NCBI GenBank assembly: GCA_965194375.1
Contig: CBDAEL010000005.1
Length of the DNA: 64,000 nt
Strand: one strand, 5' to 3'
Source: Tabrizicola_A aquatica
GTDB lineage: Bacteria; Pseudomonadota; Alphaproteobacteria; Rhodobacterales; Rhodobacteraceae
Shown: piece after piece, positions 17,771-26,481 of the stretch
How positions within the stretch are numbered: position 1 is the first letter of the stretch
Layout: each line of letters starts with the position of its first letter
The notes under the pieces: model-generated
What the model was told of the DNA's origin: nothing
Database searches by the model: none
What the model saw: the letters and a program-made list of their open reading frames with translations, nothing else
Translations under genes and position numbers: made by a program

Positions 17771-18699
17771 GGCTTTGTCTGGCTGACGCCTTCGCTGCGC
17801 AGCACATAGACCCCGGCGGCGATGATGACGCCGATGCCAGCCCAGCCCAAAGCGTCCGGCAGATCTCCCCAGAAGAGCCACCCCCACAAGATGCCCCAGA
17901 AGGCAAAGGTGAACTCGAACGGGGCCACGACCGAGGACTGCGCGACGCGGTAGGCTTGGGTCAAAAGCGTCAGCCCGACGGCGGCGATAAAGCCGCACGA
18001 CATCATCAGGAACATGTCCCAAGGTGTGGGCCAGACCCAGCCGCGGGTCAGGAAGGCCAGCGAGGGATGCACGCCCTCGCCGCTTCCGCCCCAGCCAAAG
18101 ACGAGGGCCAAAGCGGCGGCACAGGCCAGAAAGGCCAGATTGCCCCAGAACGCCATCGCAGCGGCGGTGTCGCGCGTGCCCATGACCCGCGCCATGATCA
18201 TCGATCCGGCATAGGCCACCGAACACAGGATCGGCAAGATTGCGGCCCAGTCGAAAAGATCGCCCCCCGGCCGTACCATCAAGATCACCCCGGCAAAGCC
18301 CATGGCCACCGCGATCCAGCGGGGGGCCGACACGCGCTCGCCCAAGATCACGACCGACATGACCACGATCATCAAGGGGGCGGTGAAATAGAGCGCCACG
18401 GTGGTGGCCATCGGCAGAGCGGCAAGGGCAAGGTAATAGAGGGTATAGGCTGAGAAATTCAACAATCCCCGCATCAGCATCGCAGGCCATGTCGGGCTGA
18501 TCAGCGTGCGCAGCGTGCCGTCAAAATAGCGGGTGATCAGCAACAGGAAGGGGATCGCTGTCAGGCTGCGCAAGAGCATTGCCTGATGCAGCGGATAATC
18601 ACCCGAGATCAGTTTCAGGATCAGGTCCTGAACCGAGAAGATCGCAATGCCGGCGACAAGCGCGAGAATGCCCTTCAGGGCGGGGGGCTGGGTTGTCAT
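17767..18699 (-). CDS. DMT superfamily (EamA) transporter
   Basis: 310 aa with about ten hydrophobic segments arranged as two EamA repeats (first about residues 10-145, second about 155-295). Typical small-residue-rich helices are visible (GILALVAGIAIFSVQDLILKL; AVLGR-type RSLTAIPFLLLIT). Members export metabolites such as amino acids, but the substrate cannot be read from the sequence. The stop overlaps the end of the convergent upstream gene by 4 bp. No clear ribosome binding site precedes the ATG. Confidence 0.88.
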   Translation of the reverse strand: MTTQPPALKGILALVAGIAIFSVQDLILKLISGDYPLHQAMLLRSLTAIPFLLLITRYFDGTLRTLISPTWPAMLMRGLLNFSAYTLYYLALAALPMATTVALYFTAPLMIVVMSVVILGERVSAPRWIAVAMGFAGVILMVRPGGDLFDWAAILPILCSVAYAGSMIMARVMGTRDTAAAMAFWGNLAFLACAAALALVFGWGGSGEGVHPSLAFLTRGWVWPTPWDMFLMMSCGFIAAVGLTLLTQAYRVAQSSVVAPFEFTFAFWGILWGWLFWGDLPDALGWAGIGVIIAAGVYVLRSEGVSQTKP

Positions 18700-18777
18700 G
18701 GCCCCAAACCTAGGCGCTTTGCCCGGTGCTGCTGCTTCATCCGCGACATGTGCGGCATACGCCCGGCATATGCAAAA

Positions 18778-18801
18778 GGCCGCAAGGTTTCCCTTGCGGC
18801 C
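18778..18801 (-). terminator. Rho-independent terminator of the rpsF-rpsR-rplI operon
   Basis: Perfect 10-bp stem (GGCCGCAAGG with CCTTGCGGCC) and 4-nt loop. On the minus strand it is followed by TTTTGC. It lies 25 bp after the rplI stop. Confidence 0.8.
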
Positions 18802-18825
18802 TGATGCGTAGACAAAGGGCTGGGA

Positions 18826-19407
18826 TCAGCGCGACAGATCTTCGTCGCCAGCAGCAGCGCCCATTTCGTCGAAGAGCTCGGCGATTTCGAAATCGGCGGC
18901 AGCTTCGGCTTCGGCAGCCAGTTCCTGGATCGACTTGCCCGAGGCTTGCAGTTCGGCTTCTTCCACCGAACGGGCCACGTTCAGCTGGATCTTCACCACC
19001 ACTTCGGGGTGCAGCGTCACGGTGACCGAGTGCAGACCAAGGTCCTTGATCGGCTTATCCAACACGACCTGACCGCGGTGCACGGTGAAGCCACCCGAGG
19101 TGGCCGCATCGGCCGCATCGCGTGCGGTGACCGAGCCGTAAAGCGCGCCGGCATCCGATGCCGAGCGAATCACGACAAAGCGCTGACCGTCCAGCTTGGC
19201 GCCGACGGCATCTGCTTCTTTCTTGGTCTCAAGGTTGTTGGCTTCAAGCTGGGCTTTCTTGGCCTCAAACGACTTGATGTTGGCATCGGACGCGCGCAAC
19301 GCCTTGCCCTGCGGCAAGAGGTAGTTGCGGCCGTAGCCGTCCTTGACGTTGACCACGTCGCCCATCTGGCCAAGCTTGGCCACACGCTGAAGAAGGATCA
19401 CTTGCAT
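18826..19407 (-). CDS. rplI: 50S ribosomal protein L9
   Basis: 193 aa, the long alphaproteobacterial form. N-terminal RNA-binding domain MQVILLQRVAKLGQMGDVVNVKDGYGRNYL, long connecting helix, then the C-terminal domain. An acidic C-terminal extension (AAEAEAAADFEIAELFDEMGAA) goes beyond the E. coli protein. GGAG lies 8 nt before the ATG. Last gene of the operon rpsF-rpsR-rplI. Confidence 0.97.
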   Translation of the reverse strand: MQVILLQRVAKLGQMGDVVNVKDGYGRNYLLPQGKALRASDANIKSFEAKKAQLEANNLETKKEADAVGAKLDGQRFVVIRSASDAGALYGSVTARDAADAATSGGFTVHRGQVVLDKPIKDLGLHSVTVTLHPEVVVKIQLNVARSVEEAELQASGKSIQELAAEAEAAADFEIAELFDEMGAAAGDEDLSR

Positions 19408-19419
19408 ATCATGTGCTCC

Positions 19420-19647
19420 TTATTTCACGGCATAGGGCAGCAGGGCGAGGAAGCGGGCACGCTTGATGGCCTGAGCCAGTTCGCGCTGCTTCTTGGCCGA
19501 GACGGCGGTGATGCGGGACGGGACAATCTTGCCGCGCTCAGAGATGTAGCGCTGCAGAAGACGGGTGTCCTTGTAGTCGATCGCCGGAGCATTGTCGCCC
19601 GAGAAGGGGCAAACCTTGCGGCGGCGGAAAAACGGTTTGTTCGCCAT
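19420..19647 (-). CDS. rpsR: 30S ribosomal protein S18
   Basis: 75 aa, basic, with the typical PFFRRRKVCPFSG start and DYKDTRLLQRYISERGKIVPSRI core. AAAGGA 8 nt before the ATG. Located 12 bp before rplI and 20 bp after rpsF; S6 and S18 bind 16S rRNA as a heterodimer, which explains the conserved order. Confidence 0.98.
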   Translation of the reverse strand: MANKPFFRRRKVCPFSGDNAPAIDYKDTRLLQRYISERGKIVPSRITAVSAKKQRELAQAIKRARFLALLPYAVK

Positions 19648-19667
19648 GGGAATGGTCCTTTCTCAGA

Positions 19668-20108
19668 TCAACGACGCGGAGCGCGGTCAGAGCGCTCGGG
19701 GCGATCGCCACGGGGCGCGAAACCACGGTCGCCGCGGTCACCACGATCGCCAAAGCCACCTTCACGGTCGCCACGCTCGCGGTCATCGCGCTTTTGCATC
19801 TGCACCGACGGGCCTTCGCCATGGGCCTCGACCTTGATGGTCAGGACGCGCATCACGTCGTCATGCAGGCGCATCAGGCGTTCCATTTCCTGCACGGCGG
19901 ACGAAGGAGCGTCCGATTTCAGCAGGGCATAGTGGCCTTTGCGGTTCTTGTTGATCTTGTAGGCCATGGTCTTCACGCCCCAGTACTCGCTTTCGACGAC
20001 TTTTCCGCCGTTGTCTGCGAGGATGGTCGAGAAGTGTTCCACAAGGCCTTCAGCTTGCGCGTTGGACAGGTCCTGACGCGAGATGAAAACATGCTCGTAA
20101 AGCGGCAT
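19668..20108 (-). CDS. rpsF: 30S ribosomal protein S6 with Arg/Asp/Gly-rich tail
   Basis: 146 aa. The first ~100 residues are a normal S6 (MPLYEHVFISRQDLSNAQ ... HDDVMRVLTIKVEAH). The last ~45 are a low-complexity charged tail of DRGDR/ERGDR units, much longer than the E. coli C-terminus, where S6 is modified by added glutamates. ATG 20108 is preferred over GTG 20114 because GGAG lies 5 nt before the ATG but touches the GTG. First gene of the ribosomal operon. Confidence 0.96.
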   Translation of the reverse strand: MPLYEHVFISRQDLSNAQAEGLVEHFSTILADNGGKVVESEYWGVKTMAYKINKNRKGHYALLKSDAPSSAVQEMERLMRLHDDVMRVLTIKVEAHGEGPSVQMQKRDDRERGDREGGFGDRGDRGDRGFAPRGDRPERSDRAPRR

Positions 20109-20274
20109 GCGCACTCCAGTTCTATCTCAGGCGCACTTCATAGGTCGGGCATCTCTTTCCGCCGCCCGTCCACGAGAGGCTGCGCCGGTTCGGTGGAATT
20201 GCGGAAAGATGGGGCCTTATACAGATATCCCGGCCCGCCGCAAGCCTTGTCTGGCAGGATTTCGCTGTGCCGCT

Positions 20275-20646
20275 TTAGGTGAGAATGGCATGGCCGATGA
20301 GCAAAAGATGGCACAAAAGCCCACATAGAACGGCAAGCGAGCCAAGGTCCTTGGCGTCACGGGCAAATTCGGCCCAATCGCTGGTCAAATGATCCACAAG
20401 GCATTCAAGCGCGGTGTTCAGCGCTTCAAGCGCGACGACAAGCAGCGCCAGGCCGGCAAAGACAAGATAATGCACTGTGGTCGCCTCAAAGATCCACAGC
20501 ACAGCCGGCACCGCAACAAGCCCCAGCATTTCCTGCCGAAAGGCGGATTCCTGCCAAAGCCGCCGCAATCCGCCTGCGGAATAGCCGGCCGCGGCGAAGA
20601 AATGCGCGACACCAGTTTTGCGGGCCGGTTTTTGCGGGTTAGCCAT
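20275..20646 (-). CDS. dgkA: Diacylglycerol kinase (small integral-membrane type)
   Basis: 123 aa with three membrane helices. The family core is present: RLWQESAFRQEMLG, then VALEALNTALECLVDHLTSDW, which holds the active-site glutamate and Asn-Thr-Ala motif. It phosphorylates diacylglycerol to phosphatidate at the inner membrane. Its ATG overlaps the eptA stop by 8 bp. This makes metabolic sense because EptA releases diacylglycerol when it takes phosphoethanolamine from phosphatidylethanolamine. Confidence 0.95.
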   Translation of the reverse strand: MANPQKPARKTGVAHFFAAAGYSAGGLRRLWQESAFRQEMLGLVAVPAVLWIFEATTVHYLVFAGLALLVVALEALNTALECLVDHLTSDWAEFARDAKDLGSLAVLCGLLCHLLLIGHAILT

Positions 20647-22318
20647 GACAACCTGTCGTCAGATCAAGGTCTGGATTGTGGAGGCCGGTGGTCACATCCG
20701 CAAGGCCCAAGAGCGTATGGAAAAAACTGTCATGCGTGACTTGGCCTGCAAGGCTGGCCGCGCGCGCCTTTACGCAGTCTTGATCCAAACCCATCGCCGC
20801 ACGGTAGCTGGGCGAGGTCCACAGCACCATTGGCACTTGGGTTTGCAGATCAGGGGCCATGAAATAGGGCGCGGCGTGCAGGTAAAGCCCGTTTTCACCC
20901 AAGGATTCCCCGTGGTCCGAGACAAAGAGCATCGATGCCGCCAAACGGTCCTGTGCTGCAAGCCGGTCGATCAAAGTGGCAAGGAACTGGTCCGTATAGG
21001 CAACGGTGTTGTCATAGGCGTTGACGATCTGTTCAGGCGTGCACTTGCCAAAATCAGCGCTGCGGCAATCGTCGGGGAAGGGGCGAAAGTCTTCGGGATA
21101 GCGCAGGTAGTAGGCCGGGCCGTGGCTGCCGATTTGGTGATAAACGATGACCGTGTCTTTGGTGATCTCGGCCAAGGCCTTGTCAAGCGTGGGCAAAAAC
21201 ACGGCATCCGTGCATTCACCGCTGGCGCAAGCCGTTGGGTCATCGGTGGCGATAAAGCGGGTTTCCGGCACCCGTGCGGCGATCCCAAGGCTGCCGGTGT
21301 TGTTGTCGTACCATTTCACGTCAAAGCCAGTTTTTACAAAGATATCCAAAAGGTTCTGGTTCGATCTTGCTGCGGTCTCTGAATGGTTTTCTATCCCGTA
21401 ATGGGCGAACATGCAGGGCATGGACACGGCGGTCGAGGTGCCACAACTGCGGACTTTGTCGAGATAGACAATGTCGCGCTGCGCCAGCTCGGGGTTGGTC
21501 GGGCGGTCATAGGTGCCAAGGCTCCAATTCGCCGCGCGCGAGGTCTCACCCACCACGATCAGCGTCAGCACGGGCTTGCCTGCCGCCGCGATGCGCGGTC
21601 CCTTGACCGCATCCTCGCCGATCGGGGCGGCCACCAGCCGGTTGGTGATGAGTTTAAGCTTGGCAAGACGCACGGCACCCACGATGGGCGTCGTCGGAAT
21701 GACCGCCGAAGAAATGTCGCGCCGTTCGCGAAACATCGAGGCGAAGGTGCGGCTGTCAACCATCAGCGCGCCGAAGAACACGGCCAAGGCAAGGGCGATC
21801 GTCAGCGGATAGTGCAGAAGACGCACCCACCAGCGCATGGGCTTGATCTTGACCCAAAGCACCAAGCCTGCTGGCACCAAGCCGAACATCACCAAATGCA
21901 GCACAAAATCCGTCGTGAACAGATGGCGGGATTCATTGCCCGTGGTGTTCAGTGCGTTTTGCAGCATGTCGCGGTCAATCACGACGCCCAGTCGGTCTTG
22001 AAAGTGCGAGGCCACAGCCCCCAGCACCAGCGATAGGGCAAGCACAGGCCGCACAAGCCAGGGCAGGGTAAAGACCGCGATGCAGAAAAGGATCGAGGCA
22101 AAGGCCATCACCCCTGCCAAAGGAATTAGCGCGGGGCTTGCAGCAAGATGCGTTGAGACGCGGGCAAAGAACGCGGCATTGGCCGTCGCCAGCAAGAAGG
22201 CCGAGACCAAAAGCGTCAGCGTAAGCTGCGACAGCAGCGGGCGTTTGTGTGCTAAGGCGGCCAAACGGCTGCCGCCCGTTTGGCGGGCCGTCTCGGTATC
22301 GGTGGGTGAGGGGGGCAT
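20639..22318 (-). CDS. eptA: Lipid A phosphoethanolamine transferase EptA-like
   Basis: About 559 aa. N-terminal five-helix membrane domain (LTLTLLVSAFLLATANAAFF onward) and a periplasmic sulfatase-fold catalytic domain. Metal and nucleophile motifs are seen: VVGETSRAANWSLGTYDRPTNP, SCGTSTAVSMPCMF with the conserved threonine, HQIGSHGPAYYLRYP and VSDHGESLGENGLYLHAAPY. It transfers phosphoethanolamine to lipid A phosphates, reducing negative charge and giving cationic-peptide tolerance. ATG 22318 is my best guess; ATGs at 22360 and 22384 are alternatives and none has a strong ribosome binding site. A perfect inverted repeat lies about 80 bp upstream. Coupled to dgkA. Confidence 0.93.
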   Translation of the reverse strand: MPPSPTDTETARQTGGSRLAALAHKRPLLSQLTLTLLVSAFLLATANAAFFARVSTHLAASPALIPLAGVMAFASILFCIAVFTLPWLVRPVLALSLVLGAVASHFQDRLGVVIDRDMLQNALNTTGNESRHLFTTDFVLHLVMFGLVPAGLVLWVKIKPMRWWVRLLHYPLTIALALAVFFGALMVDSRTFASMFRERRDISSAVIPTTPIVGAVRLAKLKLITNRLVAAPIGEDAVKGPRIAAAGKPVLTLIVVGETSRAANWSLGTYDRPTNPELAQRDIVYLDKVRSCGTSTAVSMPCMFAHYGIENHSETAARSNQNLLDIFVKTGFDVKWYDNNTGSLGIAARVPETRFIATDDPTACASGECTDAVFLPTLDKALAEITKDTVIVYHQIGSHGPAYYLRYPEDFRPFPDDCRSADFGKCTPEQIVNAYDNTVAYTDQFLATLIDRLAAQDRLAASMLFVSDHGESLGENGLYLHAAPYFMAPDLQTQVPMVLWTSPSYRAAMGLDQDCVKARAASLAGQVTHDSFFHTLLGLADVTTGLHNPDLDLTTGCHG

Positions 22319-22394
22319 TTGGACAGTTGGACCTGAGATCACGTTGTTCAGCAGCCACATGCACTGGCATACACGCGCACGCAATCCTTATTTT

Positions 22395-22410
22395 GTAAGC
22401 ATACGCTTAC
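22395..22410. promoter_or_regulatory. Perfect inverted repeat GTAAGC-N4-GCTTAC, candidate operator of eptA-dgkA
   Basis: A 16-bp element with 6-bp perfect arms and a 4-bp spacer. It is preceded by TTTT and flanked by AT-rich DNA in an otherwise GC-rich gap between the divergent eptA and yceI genes. Size and symmetry suit a dimeric repressor (TetR-like sites look like this). No regulator gene is adjacent in the window. Confidence 0.5.
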
Positions 22411-22580
22411 TTGGGCGGCGGACCATCTGCGCTTAGACGCGCAGCGCGGCGCTGTAGGGCGTTGTGACTGTGCGCCGATGCGCAGGGCCTGTTTGAAAGC
22501 GGTGAATTGAGCGGCGCAACCGTCACGGGCATGAAGCCCACATGCCGGGATGATCCGGCGACGTTCACGCAGGAGTTTCC

Positions 22581-23159
22581 ATGGCCCGTTTTGCCCCTTT
22601 GGCCCTGATTGCCACCCTTCTCACCGCCCCCGCCTTTGCCGAGGCTGAAAAATACACGCTAGACGCCAGCCACAGCCAGATCGTGTTCAGCTATAACCAC
22701 CTGGGCTTTTCCACGAGCTACGGCATGTTCTCGGGCTTTAATGGCGAGATCTTGTTCGATCAGGCCGATCCTGCGGCCTCGTCGGTCACCGTGTCGTTTC
22801 CGGTCAAGACCATGCTGACCGGCTGGCAAGAGCGGTTTGACCATTTCATGAGCGCCGATTTCTTTGACGCAGCGGATGATGAGATGGTGACCTTCACCTC
22901 GACCGCCATTGAAGTGACCGGCGAAAAGACCGCCAAGATCACGGGCGATCTGTCGCTGAACGGTGTGACCAAGGCAGTCGTGCTGGACGCGGTGATGAAC
23001 CAGGTCGGCGAGCATCCGATGGCAAAGGCGCCTTGGGCGGGCTTTTCGGCAACGACCACTTTGATCCGGTCGGACTATAACCTTGGCCAGTTCGCGCCCT
23101 ATGTGTCGGACGAGGTGCAGGTGCAAATCTCGATCGAGGCGCAAAAAGCCGCAGAATAA
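22581..23159 (+). CDS. Secreted YceI family lipid-binding protein
   Basis: 192 aa with a signal peptide (LALIATLLTAPAFA) and a mature YceI lipocalin-like beta-barrel starting EKYTLDASHSQIVFSYNHLGF. Typical internal segments include VKTMLTGWQERFDHFMSADFF and KITGDLSLNGVTKAVVLDA. YceI proteins bind isoprenoid or amphiphilic ligands in the periplasm. Good GGAG 6 nt before the ATG. The next gene, convergent, encodes a cytochrome b561 fused to a second YceI domain, so the two may share a ligand. Confidence 0.94.
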   Translation: MARFAPLALIATLLTAPAFAEAEKYTLDASHSQIVFSYNHLGFSTSYGMFSGFNGEILFDQADPAASSVTVSFPVKTMLTGWQERFDHFMSADFFDAADDEMVTFTSTAIEVTGEKTAKITGDLSLNGVTKAVVLDAVMNQVGEHPMAKAPWAGFSATTTLIRSDYNLGQFAPYVSDEVQVQISIEAQKAAE

Positions 23160-23186
23160 TCTGGGTCCGGACGCAGGACCAATAGG

Positions 23187-23221
23187 AAAGGCCGCGTGGG
23201 ATTGCCCTGCGCGGCCTTTTC
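23187..23221. terminator. Bidirectional terminator between the two YceI genes
   Basis: Perfect 10-bp inverted repeat AAAGGCCGCG (23187-23196) and CGCGGCCTTT (23210-23219), loop of 13 nt, ending in T-run on both strands. Confidence 0.8.
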
Positions 23222-23236
23222 CTTTGGGCGCGTGCC

Positions 23237-24433
23237 TTAGGTGCGTGTGGCAGTCAGCGTTATGATGATCTCAACGGCAAAGCCCACCGTTGCCTCATCG
23301 CTGTAGCCCGCACCAATGCCGAAGTCGCGCCGGTCAAGCGTCAGGCGGCCGGTCATCTCAGCTTTGTCGCCGGTGATCTGCAACGTAAAGGGCAGGGTGA
23401 CTGGCTGTTCGGCACCGCGCAGTTGCAGCCTGCCCGTGGCAACAGTGCCGGAGGGGCCTGCGATCAGATCGGCGCTGAAGCGTGCGGTAGGGTGGGTGGC
23501 GACGTCGAAGAACTCAGCGCCTTTGACCTGTTCGGTAACCGAGCCAAGGTTGACCGATGCCAGATCCACCACGACCTCGACGCGGCCCGCCGGGCCATCG
23601 ATGATGCTGTCATCAAAGGTGATCTCGGCCGTCCAGCCCGCAAAGCTGCCCTCAACCGGCGCGCCCATCTGGGTGACGCGGAAGCCAAGGCTGCCCGTCT
23701 GCACCTGCCAGTTTCCGGAATTTGCACCCTGGGTTTGCAGGGCGGTCGATGTCGCGGGCGTCGGGGGTGCGGTCAAGGTAACCGCAACCGCCGCCCCCGC
23801 GCCGTAGATGCCCAGTGCCAGCACCAGCGGACCAAGCCGGGCGCGGTGTGGTGCGGCGACCGCCGGGGCCGACACCCCGCGCGCCATGCGCCGCAGGGTG
23901 GCATCGCGGTCGATCAGATGATGTTTCACTGCGCCCAACACATGCAAAAGGATCGCGGCGGCCAAAACCTTGGTGAACAGCCTGTGCGCCATACCGGCGA
24001 GGCTCGCTACGGGTTCAGATTTTGGCACGAAGGGCAGGCCCTGACCAAAGGGCCACAGAATAGATGCAAAGCCGTCGACGGCGGCGTGATGGATCCAGCC
24101 TGACAAGGGCACGATCACCAAAGACAGGTACAACAGCCAATGGACCGCCTCGGCAAGAAGGGTCTCAAGCCGCCGGTCAGGGTGCAACGGTACCGGGCGG
24201 GTTTGGCCAAAGGCCCAGAGGATGCGCGCGATGCCAAGGAAGAACGCGACGACGCCTATCGTCTTATGCAGTGAGAAAAGCTGTGCCTTGAGCGCGATGC
24301 TCTCTGGTCCGCTCGACAGGTCATTGGCGATCAGGCCAAGAGGCATGGCGGTCAGGATCACCAAGGCCGTCAACCAGTGGAAGGACCGCGTCACGGTGCC
24401 AAAGCTGGTCTGAGTATTTCGGATGGGCATCAT
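23237..24433 (-). CDS. Cytochrome b561 fused to a C-terminal YceI domain
   Basis: 398 aa. The N-terminal half is a four-helix di-haem cytochrome b561 of the bacterial CybB type, with the haem histidines in TRSFHWLTALVI, SLHKTIGVVAFFLG, EAVHWLLYLSLVIVPLSGWIHHAAVDG and LLHVLGAVKHHLIDRD. A fifth hydrophobic segment (LGPLVLALGIYGAGAAVAVTLTA) leads into a periplasmic YceI domain (about residues 225-398: NWQVQTGSLGFRVTQMGAPVEGSF ... RRDFGIGAGYSDEATVGFAVEI). The fusion suggests electron transfer to or from a lipid-quinone-like ligand held by YceI. Start taken at the MM pair (24433/24430), just before the conserved MPIRNTQTSFGTVTRSFHW. Confidence 0.92.
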   Translation of the reverse strand: MMPIRNTQTSFGTVTRSFHWLTALVILTAMPLGLIANDLSSGPESIALKAQLFSLHKTIGVVAFFLGIARILWAFGQTRPVPLHPDRRLETLLAEAVHWLLYLSLVIVPLSGWIHHAAVDGFASILWPFGQGLPFVPKSEPVASLAGMAHRLFTKVLAAAILLHVLGAVKHHLIDRDATLRRMARGVSAPAVAAPHRARLGPLVLALGIYGAGAAVAVTLTAPPTPATSTALQTQGANSGNWQVQTGSLGFRVTQMGAPVEGSFAGWTAEITFDDSIIDGPAGRVEVVVDLASVNLGSVTEQVKGAEFFDVATHPTARFSADLIAGPSGTVATGRLQLRGAEQPVTLPFTLQITGDKAEMTGRLTLDRRDFGIGAGYSDEATVGFAVEIIITLTATRT

Positions 24434-24573
24434 GCAGGCTCCGGCTGTCTTGGGGGCAAGCTTAGCAGTCCCTGCCGCACACGCCATCTCGCCTCTTCGC
24501 ACATCGGCTGTGCAGATGATTGCGCCCGCGCCCCGGTCGGGGTAATCGAAAGGCAGATCAAGGGAGGATGGCG

Positions 24574-25506
24574 ATGAGCCGTGCATTCGTGTTTCCGGGG
24601 CAGGGTGCCCAGACCATCGGCATGGGCCGCGCCTTGGCCGAAGCCTATCCGGCTGCCAAAGCGGTGTTCGACGAGGTGGACGCTGCTTTGGGCGAAAAGC
24701 TGTCAGCCCTCATCTGGGAAGGCGATATTGCCGAGTTGACCCTGACGCAGAATGCCCAACCCGCGCTGATGGCGACCTCGATCGCCGCCCTTCGTGCGCT
24801 GGAGTCCGAAGGGATGGGGCTGGATCGGGCGCAGTTCGTGGCGGGCCACAGCCTTGGAGAATACTCGGCACTTTGCGCGGCGGGCGCTCTGGATCTGTCG
24901 GACACCGCGCGGCTGTTGCGCGTGCGCGGGCGGGCCATGCAAGAGGCCGTGCCGGTGGGCGTCGGTGCCATGGCGGTGCTCTTGGGTATGGGGTTTGAAG
25001 CGGCGATGGAGGTCGCGGCCGAGGCCGCCCAAGGCGAGGTTTGCCAAGCCGCCAATGACAATGATCCTGCCCAAGTGGTCGTCTCGGGCCACAAGGCCGC
25101 GGTGGAGCGCGCGGTTGAGATCGCCAAGGCGCGCGGCGCCAAGCGGGCGATGCTGTTGCCGGTCTCGGCACCCTTCCATTGCGCGCTGATGCAGCCTGCC
25201 GCCGCCGTTATGGCAGAGGCATTGGCCGGTGTCGCGATTGCCGCCCCCAAAGTGCCGGTGGTGGTCAATGTGCGGGCCGAGGCAGTGACCGAACCTGACC
25301 GCATCCGCGCGCTTTTGGTGGCACAGGTCACCGGATCGGTGCGCTGGCGCGAGAGTGTCATGTGGATGGAAGGCGCGGGTGTCACCGAGTTTTGGGAGAT
25401 TGGTGCTGGCAAGGCATTGTCGGGCATGATCAAGCGCATTTGCACCGGCGAGGTGGTGACCCGTGCCGTTGGCACGCCTGAGGATGTGCTGGCTGCCAAG
25501 GGCTGA
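24574..25506 (+). CDS. fabD: Malonyl-CoA:ACP transacylase
   Basis: Loads malonyl groups onto acyl carrier protein for fatty-acid synthesis. 310 aa with the FPGQGAQTIGMG start, the nucleophile elbow GHSLGEYSAL (serine near residue 93) and the catalytic histidine in SAPFHCALMQ. ATG 24574 is preferred to ATG 24568 because GGGAGG touches the latter but lies 6 nt before the former. Followed by fabG and acpP on the same strand. Confidence 0.97.
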   Translation: MSRAFVFPGQGAQTIGMGRALAEAYPAAKAVFDEVDAALGEKLSALIWEGDIAELTLTQNAQPALMATSIAALRALESEGMGLDRAQFVAGHSLGEYSALCAAGALDLSDTARLLRVRGRAMQEAVPVGVGAMAVLLGMGFEAAMEVAAEAAQGEVCQAANDNDPAQVVVSGHKAAVERAVEIAKARGAKRAMLLPVSAPFHCALMQPAAAVMAEALAGVAIAAPKVPVVVNVRAEAVTEPDRIRALLVAQVTGSVRWRESVMWMEGAGVTEFWEIGAGKALSGMIKRICTGEVVTRAVGTPEDVLAAKG

Positions 25507-25514
25507 AGTTGCGT

Positions 25515-25580
25515 CTGGGGCCGGCCCCGAGGGCGCGTCGCCCCCCGGATCCCCCGAGAGTATTTCAAAAGGCGCAAGAC
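25515..25580 (+). repeat. Dispersed hairpin-plus-tail intergenic repeat, copy 2
   Basis: G/C-rich imperfect hairpin followed by CCCCCGAGAGTATTTCAAAA and GGCGCAAGA. The GAGTATTT core and position after a GC hairpin match the other copies. It lies between fabD and fabG. Confidence 0.55.
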
Positions 25581-25614
25581 CCAAGGGCGGCGCGGAAGAA
25601 ACAGGAGGTTTGCC

Positions 25615-26352
25615 ATGTTTGACTTGACCGGAAAGAACGCCCTTGTGACCGGGGCGTCGGGCGGTATCGGCGCCGCAGTGGCGCGTGCGCTTCATGCGGC
25701 GGGCGCGACGGTGGGCCTGTCGGGAACGCGGGTGGAACCTTTGCAGGCGCTGGCGGCCGAGTTGGGTGGCCGGGCGCATGTCTTGCCCTGTGATCTGTCT
25801 AACGCAGTTGCGGTGGAAGATCTGGTGAAACAGGCGGTCGAGGCGATGGGCTCGGTCGATATCCTTGTGAACAACGCTGGGATCACCCGCGATGCCTTGG
25901 CGATGCGGATGTCGGATGACGATTGGCTGAGCGTCATTGAGGTGAACCTCACCTCAACCTTCCGGCTGTGTCGGGCGGTCATTCGCCCGATGATGAAGGC
26001 GCGCTGGGGCCGGATCATCAATGTGACCTCGGTGGTGGCACAGGCGGGCAATCCGGGGCAAGTGAACTATTCGGCTGCCAAGGCCGGGGTTGCGGGTCTG
26101 AGCCGGTCTTTGGCGCAGGAAGTGGCGAGCCGGGGCATCACGGTGAATTGCGTGGCGCCGGGATTGGTGGAAACCGCGATGACCGACAAGCTGAACGACG
26201 AGCAGCGGGGGAAGATTCTGGCCGGTGTTCCGGTTGGCCGCATCGGTAAGCCTGAAGAGATTGCAGCGGGGGTTGTGTTCCTTGCCTCGGTTGAGGCGGG
26301 CTATGTGACGGGCGCGACGCTGGACATCAACGGCGGCGGCGATATGCTCTGA
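25615..26352 (+). CDS. fabG: 3-oxoacyl-ACP reductase
   Basis: NADPH-dependent reduction of beta-ketoacyl-ACP. 245-aa short-chain dehydrogenase with the cofactor motif TGASGGIG, the NNAG motif (VNNAGITRDALAMRM), and the catalytic Ser139, Tyr152 and Lys156 (VTSVVAQ; NYSAAKAG). The TRD and C-terminal GATLDINGGGDML are typical of FabG itself rather than other short-chain dehydrogenases. AGGAGG precedes the ATG. Confidence 0.97.
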   Translation: MFDLTGKNALVTGASGGIGAAVARALHAAGATVGLSGTRVEPLQALAAELGGRAHVLPCDLSNAVAVEDLVKQAVEAMGSVDILVNNAGITRDALAMRMSDDDWLSVIEVNLTSTFRLCRAVIRPMMKARWGRIINVTSVVAQAGNPGQVNYSAAKAGVAGLSRSLAQEVASRGITVNCVAPGLVETAMTDKLNDEQRGKILAGVPVGRIGKPEEIAAGVVFLASVEAGYVTGATLDINGGGDML

Positions 26353-26481
26353 ACTGCGGTTTCAGGAAATCATTGCCATGCGCCTTTGCCCTTGCTATAG
26401 GCGCGCGGGACCAACCCCACCGGACACGGCGGGATCATGTGACAGCCGGGAACCCTCCCGCAATGTGAAAGAGGAATTAAC

